Source: Leptospira noumeaensis (lineage in GTDB: Bacteria > Spirochaetota > Leptospiria > Leptospirales > Leptospiraceae). Taken from it: a DNA stretch of 64,000 nt. A program made the translations under genes and the position numbers. The stretch is from contig NZ_RQFK01000007.1 of assembly GCF_004770765.1 (NCBI RefSeq), positions 124,001 through 188,000 of the forward strand. The letters run 5' to 3'. Of the stretch, positions 1 through 8,732 are shown piece after piece; position 1 is the first letter of the stretch, and the number at the start of each line of letters is the position of its first letter. The notes below the pieces were generated by a model that saw only the letters and a list, made by a program, of their open reading frames with translations, was not told where the DNA came from and made no database searches.

Positions 1-1571
1 CCTTGGTAGAAAATCCTGTAGATATTGTTCTTCGAACTAATTCCATTGTTGGCCTTGCAAATCACACAGTTTTACTTTCTCGGGATGGATCGGAATACCA
101 AATTTCTGATTCGGGTTCTCCCATTAAAGATTTAAATGGAGAAACAAGAGGTGTTGTTCTTGTTTTTCGTGACATCACAGCAGAATATAATGTTCAAAGT
201 CATATTGCCAAACAAGCAAATATGTTGAATAACGTTTTGGATGCAGTGATTGGTACTGATTTTAGTCATAAAATCAATTATTGGAACAAAGCTGCAGAAA
301 AAATTTATCTTTGGAAATCAGAAGAAGTCATTGGAAAGTCTGTGATGGAAGTTTTAAAAACAGACTACATCAATCTTTCTAGTGAACAAGTGATGCAAAG
401 AGTGAACTTGGATGGAAGTTTCATTGGTGAGGTAGTCCAATATGCTAAGGATGGAAGTATTCGAAACATTGAGGTAAACCAGGTTCTTCTCGACGATGAA
501 AGTGATTTGCCTATTGGATACATTGCTGTTGGTAGAGATATCTCTGATCGATTGAATGCACTGCGACGTGTCAAAGAATCGGAAGCCAAACTGACTGAGA
601 TCATTGAATCAGCAATGGATGCTATCATCAGCATTGATCAATCTAAAAAAATCATACTCTTTAATGGCGCTGCGGAAAAGATGTTTGGTTACCAATCATT
701 GGAGATTATTGGCCAACCTTTAGACCAATTGATCCCAATGAATTTTCGTAGCCAACATGATAACAATATTGATTCTTTTTCAAAAACAGGTGTTAGTCGT
801 CGTGCTATGGGTGCATTGGGAGAGATTCGAGGACTTCGATCCAATGGGGAAGAGTTTCCTATCGAGGCTTCAATTTCTCAGATTTCTGTCAAAGAAGAAA
901 AGTTATTTACTGTAATTTTACGAGATGTGAGTGTTCGGAATCTTTCGGAATCAAAAATCCAAAAACTTTTACTCGAAAAAGAAAATATTCTTAAAGAAAT
1001 CCACCACCGCGTCAAAAATAACATGAGTTCTATCTTTACCTTGTTAACTCTACAGGCAAGGGCACAGTCAGAAAGTTCTTTGCAAACAATTCTTTATGAA
1101 GCTGCTGGGCGAGTTAAAAGTATGATTGTTTTGTATGATAAACTTTATCATTCAGAAACGGACAATACTGTTTCTTTGCAGGATTATTTTCCTGCTATTT
1201 TTAACGAAATCGTTTCGATTTTTCCTAAAAGTGTAGAAGTAAAAATGAATATTTTAGAGGAACCGATCGAATTAAATGCCAAATTACTTTCTTCATTGGG
1301 AATCATTCTGAATGAACTCATTACCAATTCAATGAAACATGCGTTTAATGAAATCAATCATGCAGTGATCGAACTTAGGATCTTTCGTGAGGATAAAAAA
1401 CTTTATTTAGAATATTCTGATAATGGATTGGGAATTCCTGAATCAGTATCCTTTGAAAATTCCCCTGGTTTTGGTTTACAACTCATTGGAATGCTTGTCG
1501 ATCAAATTGAAGGTAAAATTAGCATCGTTAGACAACCTTCTTCCATATTCCTTTTGGAATTTGCTGTTTGA
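1..1571 (+). CDS. PAS-domain sensor histidine kinase (HisKA_2 type), 5' truncated
   Basis: The reading frame is open from the first bases of the window, so the N-terminus lies upstream. The visible 522 residues hold the end of one PAS domain, then two full PAS domains (about residues 72-185 and 200-315), each opening with a short helix as in Leptospira multi-PAS sensors. A HisKA_2 dimerisation/phosphoacceptor segment follows with EIHHRVKNN near residue 336. The HATPase domain has an N-box (LNELITNSMKHA), a G1 box (DNGLGIP) and a G2 box (GFGLQLI). This is the HisKA_2/LytS-like soluble kinase class, which phosphorylates a response regulator. No transmembrane segment lies in the visible part and no regulator gene lies downstream, so the partner is unknown. 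Confidence 0.9.
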   Translation, partial: LVENPVDIVLRTNSIVGLANHTVLLSRDGSEYQISDSGSPIKDLNGETRGVVLVFRDITAEYNVQSHIAKQANMLNNVLDAVIGTDFSHKINYWNKAAEKIYLWKSEEVIGKSVMEVLKTDYINLSSEQVMQRVNLDGSFIGEVVQYAKDGSIRNIEVNQVLLDDESDLPIGYIAVGRDISDRLNALRRVKESEAKLTEIIESAMDAIISIDQSKKIILFNGAAEKMFGYQSLEIIGQPLDQLIPMNFRSQHDNNIDSFSKTGVSRRAMGALGEIRGLRSNGEEFPIEASISQISVKEEKLFTVILRDVSVRNLSESKIQKLLLEKENILKEIHHRVKNNMSSIFTLLTLQARAQSESSLQTILYEAAGRVKSMIVLYDKLYHSETDNTVSLQDYFPAIFNEIVSIFPKSVEVKMNILEEPIELNAKLLSSLGIILNELITNSMKHAFNEINHAVIELRIFREDKKLYLEYSDNGLGIPESVSFENSPGFGLQLIGMLVDQIEGKISIVRQPSSIFLLEFAV

Positions 1572-1663
1572 CCCATTGTAAGTTTTCTGAAGATTCTCTA
1601 AATTTAAGGCAGAGACTTTAGAATTATTGTTTACCATACTTGGGCTTCGGCTCCTATTCTCAC

Positions 1664-2443
1664 ATGGGCCAACTCCAATTCTTTGTTGTATTATGTTATG
1701 CAATTCCATTCATTGTAATTCTTTTCCCCATTGGGCTGTCATTTTCGTATATCTTTAAAATCATAGGCCTCGACCGTCCTTCCAATCGAATCAATAACTA
1801 TTTAGGATATTTTTGGTATCGTTCTTTTTTCCTTTTAACAGGTAGAAAGTTACAGTTTGAACAGGGAGATTGGAATCCAAATGGAAACAATCGGTTTTTG
1901 ATTTGTAACCATACCAATGCGATGGAAGTTCCTCTGATTGTAGCTCTCCCTTATTTATCAAAATCAAAGGACGTAAAACTTTCTTACTTAGGGGGTGATA
2001 TCATTCAAAGATATAAAATCATTCCACTCATGATGCACAAAACAATTGTGGAAGCTGTTATTTATTCAGAAAAAAAACCAAATTTTCGAAATTTCAAAAC
2101 CGATGTACTTCGAGTTTTAAAAACAAGATCCATATTTTTATACCCAGAAGGCGAAAGAACTTTTACAGAAGAAATCAAACCATTTCAAACGGGTGTTATG
2201 AAGATCGCCTATAAATTTAATGTGGATTTAGATGTATTTGTTGTGAGCGGAATGATGGGATATTCGAGTTTATCTGAATACTCTAACTTAAATAAGTCTA
2301 AAACTGTTTATTTCCAGTTTTGCGGATCCATAAAAGCAAAAGACTACGATACTTTTGAAACATACCTCTCTGCTGCAGAAAAACTAATGAAAGATAAAAA
2401 AAATGAAATTGAGACTTTGGAGAGGTCTGCCGTATTAACTTAA
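1664..2443 (+). CDS. PlsC-like lysophospholipid acyltransferase
   Basis: About 259 residues. A hydrophobic N-terminal membrane segment is followed by an acyltransferase block: NHTNAMEVP occupies the place of the catalytic HX4D motif (here HTNAME, with Glu for Asp) and YPEGERTF the place of the glycerol-phosphate binding motif. The family transfers an acyl chain to lysophosphatidic acid or a related lysolipid at the inner membrane. An in-frame TTG lies at 1640, but the ATG at 1664 starts directly at the hydrophobic segment and is preferred; neither has a strong ribosome binding site. The gene is convergent with the SRPBCC gene, only 26 bases away. The Asp-to-Glu change makes the exact substrate uncertain. 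Confidence 0.75.
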   Translation: MGQLQFFVVLCYAIPFIVILFPIGLSFSYIFKIIGLDRPSNRINNYLGYFWYRSFFLLTGRKLQFEQGDWNPNGNNRFLICNHTNAMEVPLIVALPYLSKSKDVKLSYLGGDIIQRYKIIPLMMHKTIVEAVIYSEKKPNFRNFKTDVLRVLKTRSIFLYPEGERTFTEEIKPFQTGVMKIAYKFNVDLDVFVVSGMMGYSSLSEYSNLNKSKTVYFQFCGSIKAKDYDTFETYLSAAEKLMKDKKNEIETLERSAVLT

Positions 2444-2469
2444 GTAAACGGCAAACCATTGATTCGTTG

Positions 2470-2958
2470 TTATTTGGATAAGGTTTTGGTAAAGGCAACA
2501 AGTTGGTCAAGGGCCGTTCCCCAGCCTTCTAAAAATCCCATATCTTCGTGTTGTTTTTTTGTTTCTGGATCTTTATGTTTTGCTACTGCTTTGTATTTTG
2601 TCGCTGTACCTATTGATTCCATAGTGACAAAAGCAGTCATAAAACTATTCCCAGATGGTCTATATCCAGGAAGCAAACTGTCTGTAAAAACTAATTTTTT
2701 TAAATGTTCTACTTCCAGAAAACAGCCGTTATTTGGAAATTTATTCCCATCTGGAGATTCCATTACTGTATAAAACTCTCCACCTGGTTTTAGATCAATC
2801 CTACAATCGATTGTTTTCCACGGCACGGGTGTGAACCACTGTTTGACTTGCTCTGGAATTGTCCAAGCGTTCCAAACTAACTCCACTGGCACTTCCACAA
2901 TTCTTTCCAACACCAAATCCAATTCAGGATTGAACGATTCTTTTGATTCTTGATTCAT
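2470..2958 (-). CDS. SRPBCC/AHSA1-family protein
   Basis: About 162 residues from the ATG at 2958. The start is set by an ATGA overlap with the stop of the upstream arsR gene; an in-frame ATG at 3078 would run deep into arsR. The sequence has the AHSA1 (START-like, helix-grip) pattern: [16 protein letters not shown] near the N-terminus, then WFTPVPW, and a C-terminal helix with GWGTALDQL. Such proteins bind hydrophobic ligands and are commonly paired with ArsR regulators, as here. The two genes form one translationally coupled unit. The ligand cannot be told from the sequence. Confidence 0.85.
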   Translation of the reverse strand: MNQESKESFNPELDLVLERIVEVPVELVWNAWTIPEQVKQWFTPVPWKTIDCRIDLKPGGEFYTVMESPDGNKFPNNGCFLEVEHLKKLVFTDSLLPGYRPSGNSFMTAFVTMESIGTATKYKAVAKHKDPETKKQHEDMGFLEGWGTALDQLVAFTKTLSK

Positions 2959-3290
2959 GTTTTTCCCTTTGTTTTTAATAAAAATGAGTCCAATTGATTC
3001 AACCTTGTTTCCCATAAAGACTTTTGAACCTGTAGCCAAGATTCCATCACTGAAAATGGATTTGGATTGAGATAACAAATTCTAACCCTTCCTACTTTTT
3101 CCGTATAGATCAGCTGGGCTGACTCCAAAATATCCAAATGTTGCATGAAGGACGGCATCGCCATGGAAAACGGAGACGCCAAATCGCTGACACTCGAAGG
3201 TCCGATGCCTAGACGTTCCACCACCTGTCTTCTTGTTGGATCGGAGAGGGCCTGTAAAACAACATCCAGATTGTAGGTTCTTTTGACCAT
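2955..3290 (-). CDS. ArsR-family winged-helix regulator
   Basis: A 111-residue regulator with a typical ArsR core: [14 protein letters not shown], then a recognition helix region ([20 protein letters not shown]) and a wing ([13 protein letters not shown]). It lacks a CxC metal motif in the recognition helix, so it belongs with the non-metal ArsR group usually paired with SRPBCC genes. It is the first gene of a two-gene operon and probably represses itself through the perfect inverted repeat at 3309-3340, 18 bases upstream of its start. Confidence 0.9.
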   Translation of the reverse strand: MVKRTYNLDVVLQALSDPTRRQVVERLGIGPSSVSDLASPFSMAMPSFMQHLDILESAQLIYTEKVGRVRICYLNPNPFSVMESWLQVQKSLWETRLNQLDSFLLKTKGKT

Positions 3291-3308
3291 ATTGGCATTG
3301 TACTGGAT

Positions 3309-3340
3309 TTCAATACTTAGGTCAACACCTAAGTATTGAA
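3309..3340. promoter_or_regulatory. Perfect 14-bp inverted repeat, likely ArsR operator
   Basis: Arms TTCAATACTTAGGT and ACCTAAGTATTGAA match exactly around a 4-base centre (CAAC). The site lies between the divergent arsR (start 3290) and CLC (start 3399) genes, where both promoters must sit. ArsR-family dimers bind this kind of long inverted repeat, so autoregulation is the simplest reading, and the CLC gene could share the control. Confidence 0.7.
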
Positions 3341-3398
3341 ATTGGGCAAAAGTTAGTTTTCGGTAAGCAGCGATTTCTGTTTATGGAAAGGTAAGTTG

Positions 3399-4694
3399 AT
3401 GGAAAATTCCAATCCCGAACCAACGAAAGCCAGTTTCGAAATCCTACCCCTTTCGAATTCCCTTCCATTCTTTTGCAAATGGATGCTCATTCTCGGATTG
3501 GTCTCCCTATTGGTTGGTTCTGCATCCGCTTTCTTTCTCGTATCCCTGGAAAAAGTAAGTCAGTTACGAGAATCCAATCTCTGGTTTGTATATTTCCTAC
3601 CTTTTGCTGGTTTTATCATTGGTTGGTTTTATTTTTATTACGGAAAAAATGTAAGTAAGGGGAATAATTTATTATTGGAAGAAATCCATTCCCCCACCTC
3701 CATCATCCCAATCCGAATGGCTCCCTTTGTTTTTTTGGGAACTCTTGTGACCCATTTATTCGGTGGATCCGCAGGCAGGGAGGGAACCGCCGTCCAAATG
3801 GGAGGATCGATTGCCCACCAATTGGTTCGTTTCCTTCCAATGACGATAAAAGAACAGCAAACATTGATTATAGTAGGAGTCAGCGCAGGTTTTGCCTCTG
3901 TATTCGGAACCCCACTGGCAGCGACCATTTTTGCGATTGAAGTCATTCGTATCGGAAGTTATCGTGTGCGATCGATTTTTCCAGCTTTTCTAACTGCATA
4001 CATGGCGCATTGGGTTTGTTTGTTTTGGGGTGTGAATCATTCACATTATCCCAAAATTCCTTTTGTTTTTTCAGGAACCGTATTTTTCTGTTTGGTGGCT
4101 TTGGGGATTCTCTCTGGATGGGTTGCAAAATTGTTTAGTATGAGTTTACACAAACTTTCTGAACTTTTTCAAAAATGGATTCTGTTTGCGCCCTTGAAAC
4201 CTGTTATCGGTGGAGCCATCCTTGTTTTGTTTTTTATATCGGGACTTAGTCCCAGTTATTTAGGACTTGGCCTTCCTACACTACAGTTATCTTTTACAAA
4301 CTTATTGCCATCGGAAACTGTTTTTCTTAAATTTCTGGTCACAGTCATTACTATAGGCTCTGGATTTAAGGGAGGTGAGGTAACACCTTTATTTTTTATT
4401 GGAGCGAGTCTTGGAAATCTGTTTGGATATTTTGATCCTTCTCATTTAGTCTTATTTGTTGGGATTGGATTTATATCTGTTTTTGCTGGTGCGACTAACA
4501 CTCCCTTAGCCTGTGCCATTATGGGAATGGAACTTTTTGGATGGGAATGTGGGATCTTTTTTATCTTAACTACAGGTCTTGCTTACATTTCCTCTGGTCA
4601 TACGAGCATTTACCAATCGCAAATCATTGGCAAAACAAAACCTTTTAGTCAGGTTTCTGATTTTGGTAAAAAAATTTCCGAATTGAAAAAATAA
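3399..4694 (+). CDS. CLC-family anion transporter, resembling fluoride/proton antiporters (CLC-F)
   Basis: A 431-residue polytopic membrane protein. The ATG at 3399 follows GGAAAGG and is preferred to the TTG three bases earlier. CLC motifs are GGSAGREGTAVQMGG (helix F region, around residue 127) and KGGEVTPLFFIGASLGN (helix N region, around residue 326). The helix-D region reads LEEIHSPTSIIPIRM, not the GSGIP of chloride CLCs. That pattern, with GREGT, is what I recall of the CLC-F subgroup, which exports fluoride in exchange for protons. I saw no fluoride riboswitch in the 108-base leader. The family is certain; the ion is inferred. Confidence 0.85.
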   Translation: MENSNPEPTKASFEILPLSNSLPFFCKWMLILGLVSLLVGSASAFFLVSLEKVSQLRESNLWFVYFLPFAGFIIGWFYFYYGKNVSKGNNLLLEEIHSPTSIIPIRMAPFVFLGTLVTHLFGGSAGREGTAVQMGGSIAHQLVRFLPMTIKEQQTLIIVGVSAGFASVFGTPLAATIFAIEVIRIGSYRVRSIFPAFLTAYMAHWVCLFWGVNHSHYPKIPFVFSGTVFFCLVALGILSGWVAKLFSMSLHKLSELFQKWILFAPLKPVIGGAILVLFFISGLSPSYLGLGLPTLQLSFTNLLPSETVFLKFLVTVITIGSGFKGGEVTPLFFIGASLGNLFGYFDPSHLVLFVGIGFISVFAGATNTPLACAIMGMELFGWECGIFFILTTGLAYISSGHTSIYQSQIIGKTKPFSQVSDFGKKISELKK

Positions 4695-4752
4695 TTTAAA
4701 TTTCTCATTGCTCTATTTTTTTCTTAAGTAATTTTTTTTAAAAGAGAAACGA

Positions 4753-5094
4753 ATGTTAGCTGAGAATCGAAATTCAAAATCATTTTTATGGAAACAAAGC
4801 ATCGTTGGATTTTTACTTCTAACTTTTCCCATCGTTTTATTTTATTTCAGTGGGATTGGAGCCCGTTTGAGTTGTGATCCAAGGGAATGTAAAATCATCC
4901 GTAAACAATTCACAGAAAGTTCAGAAGATCGATTGATTCTTACCGAGATCGAAAGAATCGGATACAATTACCAAGGTGCAGGTAGACAAAAGACGGGAGT
5001 CAGTTCCAGCGGTTTTTCTGCATCTGATCTAGAAATCCATTTAAAAGATGGGAAAAAAATTCTCATCTTTGGAACTGGGCAAAATCCTATTTAA
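4753..5094 (+). CDS. Hypothetical single-pass membrane protein
   Basis: A 113-residue protein not recognised. One hydrophobic segment (about residues 15-34) follows a basic N-terminus, so the C-terminal part is probably periplasmic. Just after the membrane segment there are two cysteines (SCDPRECK), which could form a disulfide. An AAAGAGAAACGA stretch ahead of the ATG serves as a ribosome binding site. It precedes the FecR lipoprotein gene by 92 bases in the same direction, but no shared function is evident. Confidence 0.6.
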   Translation: MLAENRNSKSFLWKQSIVGFLLLTFPIVLFYFSGIGARLSCDPRECKIIRKQFTESSEDRLILTEIERIGYNYQGAGRQKTGVSSSGFSASDLEIHLKDGKKILIFGTGQNPI

Positions 5095-5186
5095 TTTCTT
5101 AAAAACTAAGTTTTGTTTTTACAAATTTGAAAATCCAGTCACTCTGAGTTGTTTTTTCTTTTACAGGGATAAATTCGGAAAAATAT

Positions 5187-6320
5187 ATGAAAACCTTCAT
5201 TGCAGTACTTACCATCTTTCTTCTATCATTACAATGCGATCGTTTCCAATTTGGTTCTAACCAAACAAAGGATGACCAAGCAGGGGCTGTTGTCACTTTT
5301 CTCCAAGGAAACATTTTCATCACGACCCAAGGTAAGGAATCCAAAGCAAAAATTGGGGATGTCATTCGTCCAGGTGACCGCATCATTACTAAACTAGGTA
5401 GAGTAGATTTACAAACTTATAGAGGAGAGGTCATTCGCATTAAAGACAACTCTGATGTATTGTTTCGTGACATTGCAGGTGCGAGTCGACAAAATACGGA
5501 CATTCATTTATGGACTGGAAATCTTCTCGTTAAATCAGTAAAATTAAAATCGGGGCAAAATCTTTCTGTCACTTCTCCTACGATGGTGGCAGGGGTTCGT
5601 GGTACGGTGTTTTCCTTTGAATTAGAAAAAGGATCTGTGCCAAAAGTGAAAGTATACGAAGGTGCTGTCTCTGTCGCTTTTAAAACTTCGCCGAAATTAA
5701 TCGAACTAAACGAAGGTCTTTCCAAGGAAAATTACACTCGTTTGGTGAAAACATTGGAAGAAAACGAGGTTGTCTTGGAACCAGGGGAAAAGTTAGAAGT
5801 AAATCCCAATCTGAATGAATTAGTCTATTTGATCAATGCAAAGGTAGCTACTGGTGCATTGACAGGTGACGAATTGTCCGGATTTGTTGACTTTGAGAAT
5901 GGTCTATCGAAGGTAAATGCTATTGTGTCTCCACAAGAGAAAGCTGAAGTAGAAACTTTGGTTTCCATTCCCGGAGAGACCATCCAAAAACAAATTGATT
6001 CACAAAACGCGGATAACACAGACGTAACAACTCAGACAATCGAAAAAGAACATAGTGAAAAACGAATTGAAGCCCTGAATCGAATCGCATCCGAAGCGGA
6101 AAAAACAGGGTTAGACAATGAAGAAGAAATCCATAGCCATTACAGTGTTTTGGAGACGATCCATAAAGCAAATGGAGAAGTACTTTCTGGTGCTGTCGTT
6201 GCCCAGTTAGGCGATATATTCATTGTCCACTCCACAAAAGGTGTATTCCAACTATCGGTGGATGATATCGAATACGTGGAATACAGAAATTTCAAAGTCA
6301 AAACAAGAGCGAAAAGATAA
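5187..6320 (+). CDS. FecR-domain lipoprotein
   Basis: A 377-residue protein. The N-terminus is a lipoprotein signal peptide (FIAVLTIFLLSLQC), with Cys17 as the lipidation site. A FecR domain spans about residues 35-150 (GDVIRPGDRI, then VTSPTMVAGVRGTVFSFE). The C-terminal half is acidic and helical, with a short beta-rich tail at the end. FecR domains are periplasmic; here there is no adjacent FecI sigma factor or TonB receptor, so the classical iron-citrate role is not supported. Leptospira carries several such free-standing FecR lipoproteins of unknown role. A strong terminator follows the gene. Confidence 0.85.
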   Translation: MKTFIAVLTIFLLSLQCDRFQFGSNQTKDDQAGAVVTFLQGNIFITTQGKESKAKIGDVIRPGDRIITKLGRVDLQTYRGEVIRIKDNSDVLFRDIAGASRQNTDIHLWTGNLLVKSVKLKSGQNLSVTSPTMVAGVRGTVFSFELEKGSVPKVKVYEGAVSVAFKTSPKLIELNEGLSKENYTRLVKTLEENEVVLEPGEKLEVNPNLNELVYLINAKVATGALTGDELSGFVDFENGLSKVNAIVSPQEKAEVETLVSIPGETIQKQIDSQNADNTDVTTQTIEKEHSEKRIEALNRIASEAEKTGLDNEEEIHSHYSVLETIHKANGEVLSGAVVAQLGDIFIVHSTKGVFQLSVDDIEYVEYRNFKVKTRAKR

Positions 6321-6331
6321 CATTGGTCATA

Positions 6332-6369
6332 AAAGGAATTCAGATTGTACGAATCCTGAATTCCTTTTC
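6332..6369 (+). terminator. Rho-independent terminator after the FecR gene
   Basis: Arms AAAAGGAATTCAG and CTGAATTCCTTTT pair perfectly (13 bp) around a 12-base loop, 12 bases after the stop codon. A T-rich tract (CGTTCTTTTTTG) follows. Confidence 0.75.
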
Positions 6370-6584
6370 GTTCTTTTTTGCTCTCTGTCCTAACTCAAAT
6401 GAGACAAATTCAGGTTAGTTTTCTCGAGATCCTGAAAGATGTCGAGTTTCCTTAGTGAAACCACCCAATCCACAGCCGTTCACTTCGACACGTTAGTCAA
6501 TTTCTTGATCCATCAAACCGAGATTTCAGTGCCGGAAGCGGTAATATATTTACAAAAAATTTATTAAACATAAGATCGATCCTT

Positions 6585-8657
6585 ATGAGTATACGCCAAA
6601 GGGTCTCTTTATCTATAGCAGGTATTTTATTTATTGGATTTCTGATACTAACTACATTTCAAATCTATCGTACAATCACAGACCTTAACGCCGAAATTAA
6701 AGAAAATTCGAAAATTACTTCTGAAAAGTGGTCATTTGAAATTCAGGAACATCTCAACGCGATGATGGGCGTGATTCGTGGTTTTCGTTTTGCCTTATTT
6801 TATGCGTCACCTCCTCGGGAATCCATGATCAGTAGTATGAGAGAAATTCTGGAACGTAACGATGATATTTTTGCTATATGGCTTTGTTACGAACCTAACG
6901 GTTATGAAGGGAGAGATGTTGCTTTCGTTGGAAAACCTGGACATGATAAAACAGGTAGATTCATTCCTTATTTACATCGAAATTCAGAAGGTAAAATCGA
7001 ATTAGAACCGTTAGTAGATTATGATAATCCGGAAGGGGCAGGTGATTATTATCTCCAAGTTAAAAAATCAAATAAAGCGAAGGTTTTTGGACCTTACGAG
7101 TATTTAGCTGGTGGAAAAAAAATTCAAATGATTTCCCTTGTGGTTCCGATTTACCCTAAGGGTAAATTTATGGGAGCTGCCGGAATTGATTTGGATGTAG
7201 GTACCTTACAGGAAAAAATCGGAGACACTCGACCATTTCGAGGACAAGGCCATATTGCCTTTTTGTCATCTAACGGAACTTATGTAATGTATGGGCAAGA
7301 CAAATCCAAATTAGGTAAAAAAATAGAAAATCCAGAACATTTAAAGTATTATTTAGAAAATTTAAAATTGGGAAAAATGTTCACGATTCAAGATGGAGGT
7401 TACACTCATTATTTTTCTCCGTTCCATATCGGAAAAGATCCACAATTTTGGGCACTTCAAATTAGTATTCCTGATTCTATTTTTAGTGATCAAATCACTA
7501 AAGTGGTTCTTAGTTCTGTTTTGATTTCAGTTGCGATTTTATTTGTCGTTTTGTTTTTCTTAAATTTTGTTTTTAAAAAACAAATTAGTCTGCGTTTGGA
7601 AAAAGCAATGGAATTTTCTTCTCAAATCGCAAACGGCAACTTGGCAATCAGCGCGGAAGAAATCAACCAGGATGAAATTGGTACATTATTAGATTCTATG
7701 AACCAAATGAAAAATAGTTTAGTTTCTATCATTGGAGATATCAAACATACTGTAGAGAAGTTGGGCCATCAATCCAATACCATGGCTTCCACTTCACAAA
7801 ACCTATCAGACACTTCACAAACACAAGCATCTGCTGCAGAAGAATCTTCCGCGGCAGTAGAAGAGTTGTCTGCATCTGCCGAAAACGTTGGTAAGTCAAT
7901 GGAGGAAGCCGTAGTCAAGATGAAAGAAATCGATAGATCCGTTTTGACCTTAAGGGAAGAAGTTCAGAATATCAACAAAGAGATGGAATATCTTGCTAAA
8001 TTCGCTTCGGAATCCAGAGAACATGCTGTCGTTGGTGAAACTGCTATGAACGAGTCTACTCGAGCGATGGAAGACATTGGTGAAAAGGCAGAACGAATTA
8101 GTGAAGTATTAGATATCATTACTGAAATCTCAGAAAAAACAAACTTACTTGCGTTAAATGCTGCGATCGAAGCAGCTAGAGCAGGGGATGCTGGTAGAGG
8201 GTTTGCTGTCGTTGCAGAAGAAATTGGGAAACTTGCCCTACAAACCGGGGCTTCTGTAAAAGAAATTGGTGATCTTGTAATTTCCACTAACTCCGCTGTG
8301 GAAAATGGAAACAAAAAAGTAACGGAAGCAGCACAAGTTTTGAATTTGCTGAACAGTCGAGTGAAAGAATTCGAAACTTCCGCAACTAGAGTGTTAGGTT
8401 CTGTTCTTTTGCAGGAAAATAATGCAAAGGACATTGCTCAAAACTCTAATTTGTTAACTAATTTAAACCTACAAATTGAAGATGCAGTTTTCGAACAAAA
8501 AAGAGCCACAGAGGAAATCTCAAAAACTATCATCAGTATTTCTAATGGAACCCAAGATGTTGCTACAGGATCTGACCAGTTGACCATTGTCTCTTCTGAA
8601 ATTGCCTCACAGGCATCTTATCTTTCCACCCAAGTAGAAAGGTTTAAGTTAAAATAA
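6585..8657 (+). CDS. Methyl-accepting chemotaxis protein with Cache sensor domain
   Basis: A 690-residue transmembrane chemoreceptor. TM1 is about residues 8-28; a periplasmic double-Cache-like domain (about 35-300) contains the usual YYLQVKKS and GAAGIDLDV elements; TM2 is about 305-330. A HAMP region and a long cytoplasmic coiled coil follow. The signalling tip is [19 protein letters not shown] with [10 protein letters not shown], diagnostic of MCPs. There is no C-terminal CheR-docking pentapeptide. The ligand is unknown; Cache domains of this kind often bind amino or organic acids. The gene is isolated, with terminators on both sides, and would act through the CheA/CheW cluster at 54-59 kb or another one. 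Confidence 0.95.
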   Translation: MSIRQRVSLSIAGILFIGFLILTTFQIYRTITDLNAEIKENSKITSEKWSFEIQEHLNAMMGVIRGFRFALFYASPPRESMISSMREILERNDDIFAIWLCYEPNGYEGRDVAFVGKPGHDKTGRFIPYLHRNSEGKIELEPLVDYDNPEGAGDYYLQVKKSNKAKVFGPYEYLAGGKKIQMISLVVPIYPKGKFMGAAGIDLDVGTLQEKIGDTRPFRGQGHIAFLSSNGTYVMYGQDKSKLGKKIENPEHLKYYLENLKLGKMFTIQDGGYTHYFSPFHIGKDPQFWALQISIPDSIFSDQITKVVLSSVLISVAILFVVLFFLNFVFKKQISLRLEKAMEFSSQIANGNLAISAEEINQDEIGTLLDSMNQMKNSLVSIIGDIKHTVEKLGHQSNTMASTSQNLSDTSQTQASAAEESSAAVEELSASAENVGKSMEEAVVKMKEIDRSVLTLREEVQNINKEMEYLAKFASESREHAVVGETAMNESTRAMEDIGEKAERISEVLDIITEISEKTNLLALNAAIEAARAGDAGRGFAVVAEEIGKLALQTGASVKEIGDLVISTNSAVENGNKKVTEAAQVLNLLNSRVKEFETSATRVLGSVLLQENNAKDIAQNSNLLTNLNLQIEDAVFEQKRATEEISKTIISISNGTQDVATGSDQLTIVSSEIASQASYLSTQVERFKLK

Positions 8658-8667
8658 ATTCTCTCGA

Positions 8668-8703
8668 ATAGAACCAAGGCTGACATTTTGGCCTTGGTTC
8701 TAT
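8668..8703. terminator. Bidirectional terminator between MCP and porin genes
   Basis: Arms ATAGAACCAAGGC and GCCTTGGTTCTAT (13 bp, perfect) around a 10-base loop, sitting between two convergent genes. Confidence 0.7.
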
Positions 8704-8732
8704 AGAATATACCGTCGCTATTTTCTAAATTT

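Noticed and set aside
3341..3398. Fluoride riboswitch in the CLC leader
   Set aside because: The leader is short and lacks the conserved GGCGAUGG...CGCC pseudoknot pattern.
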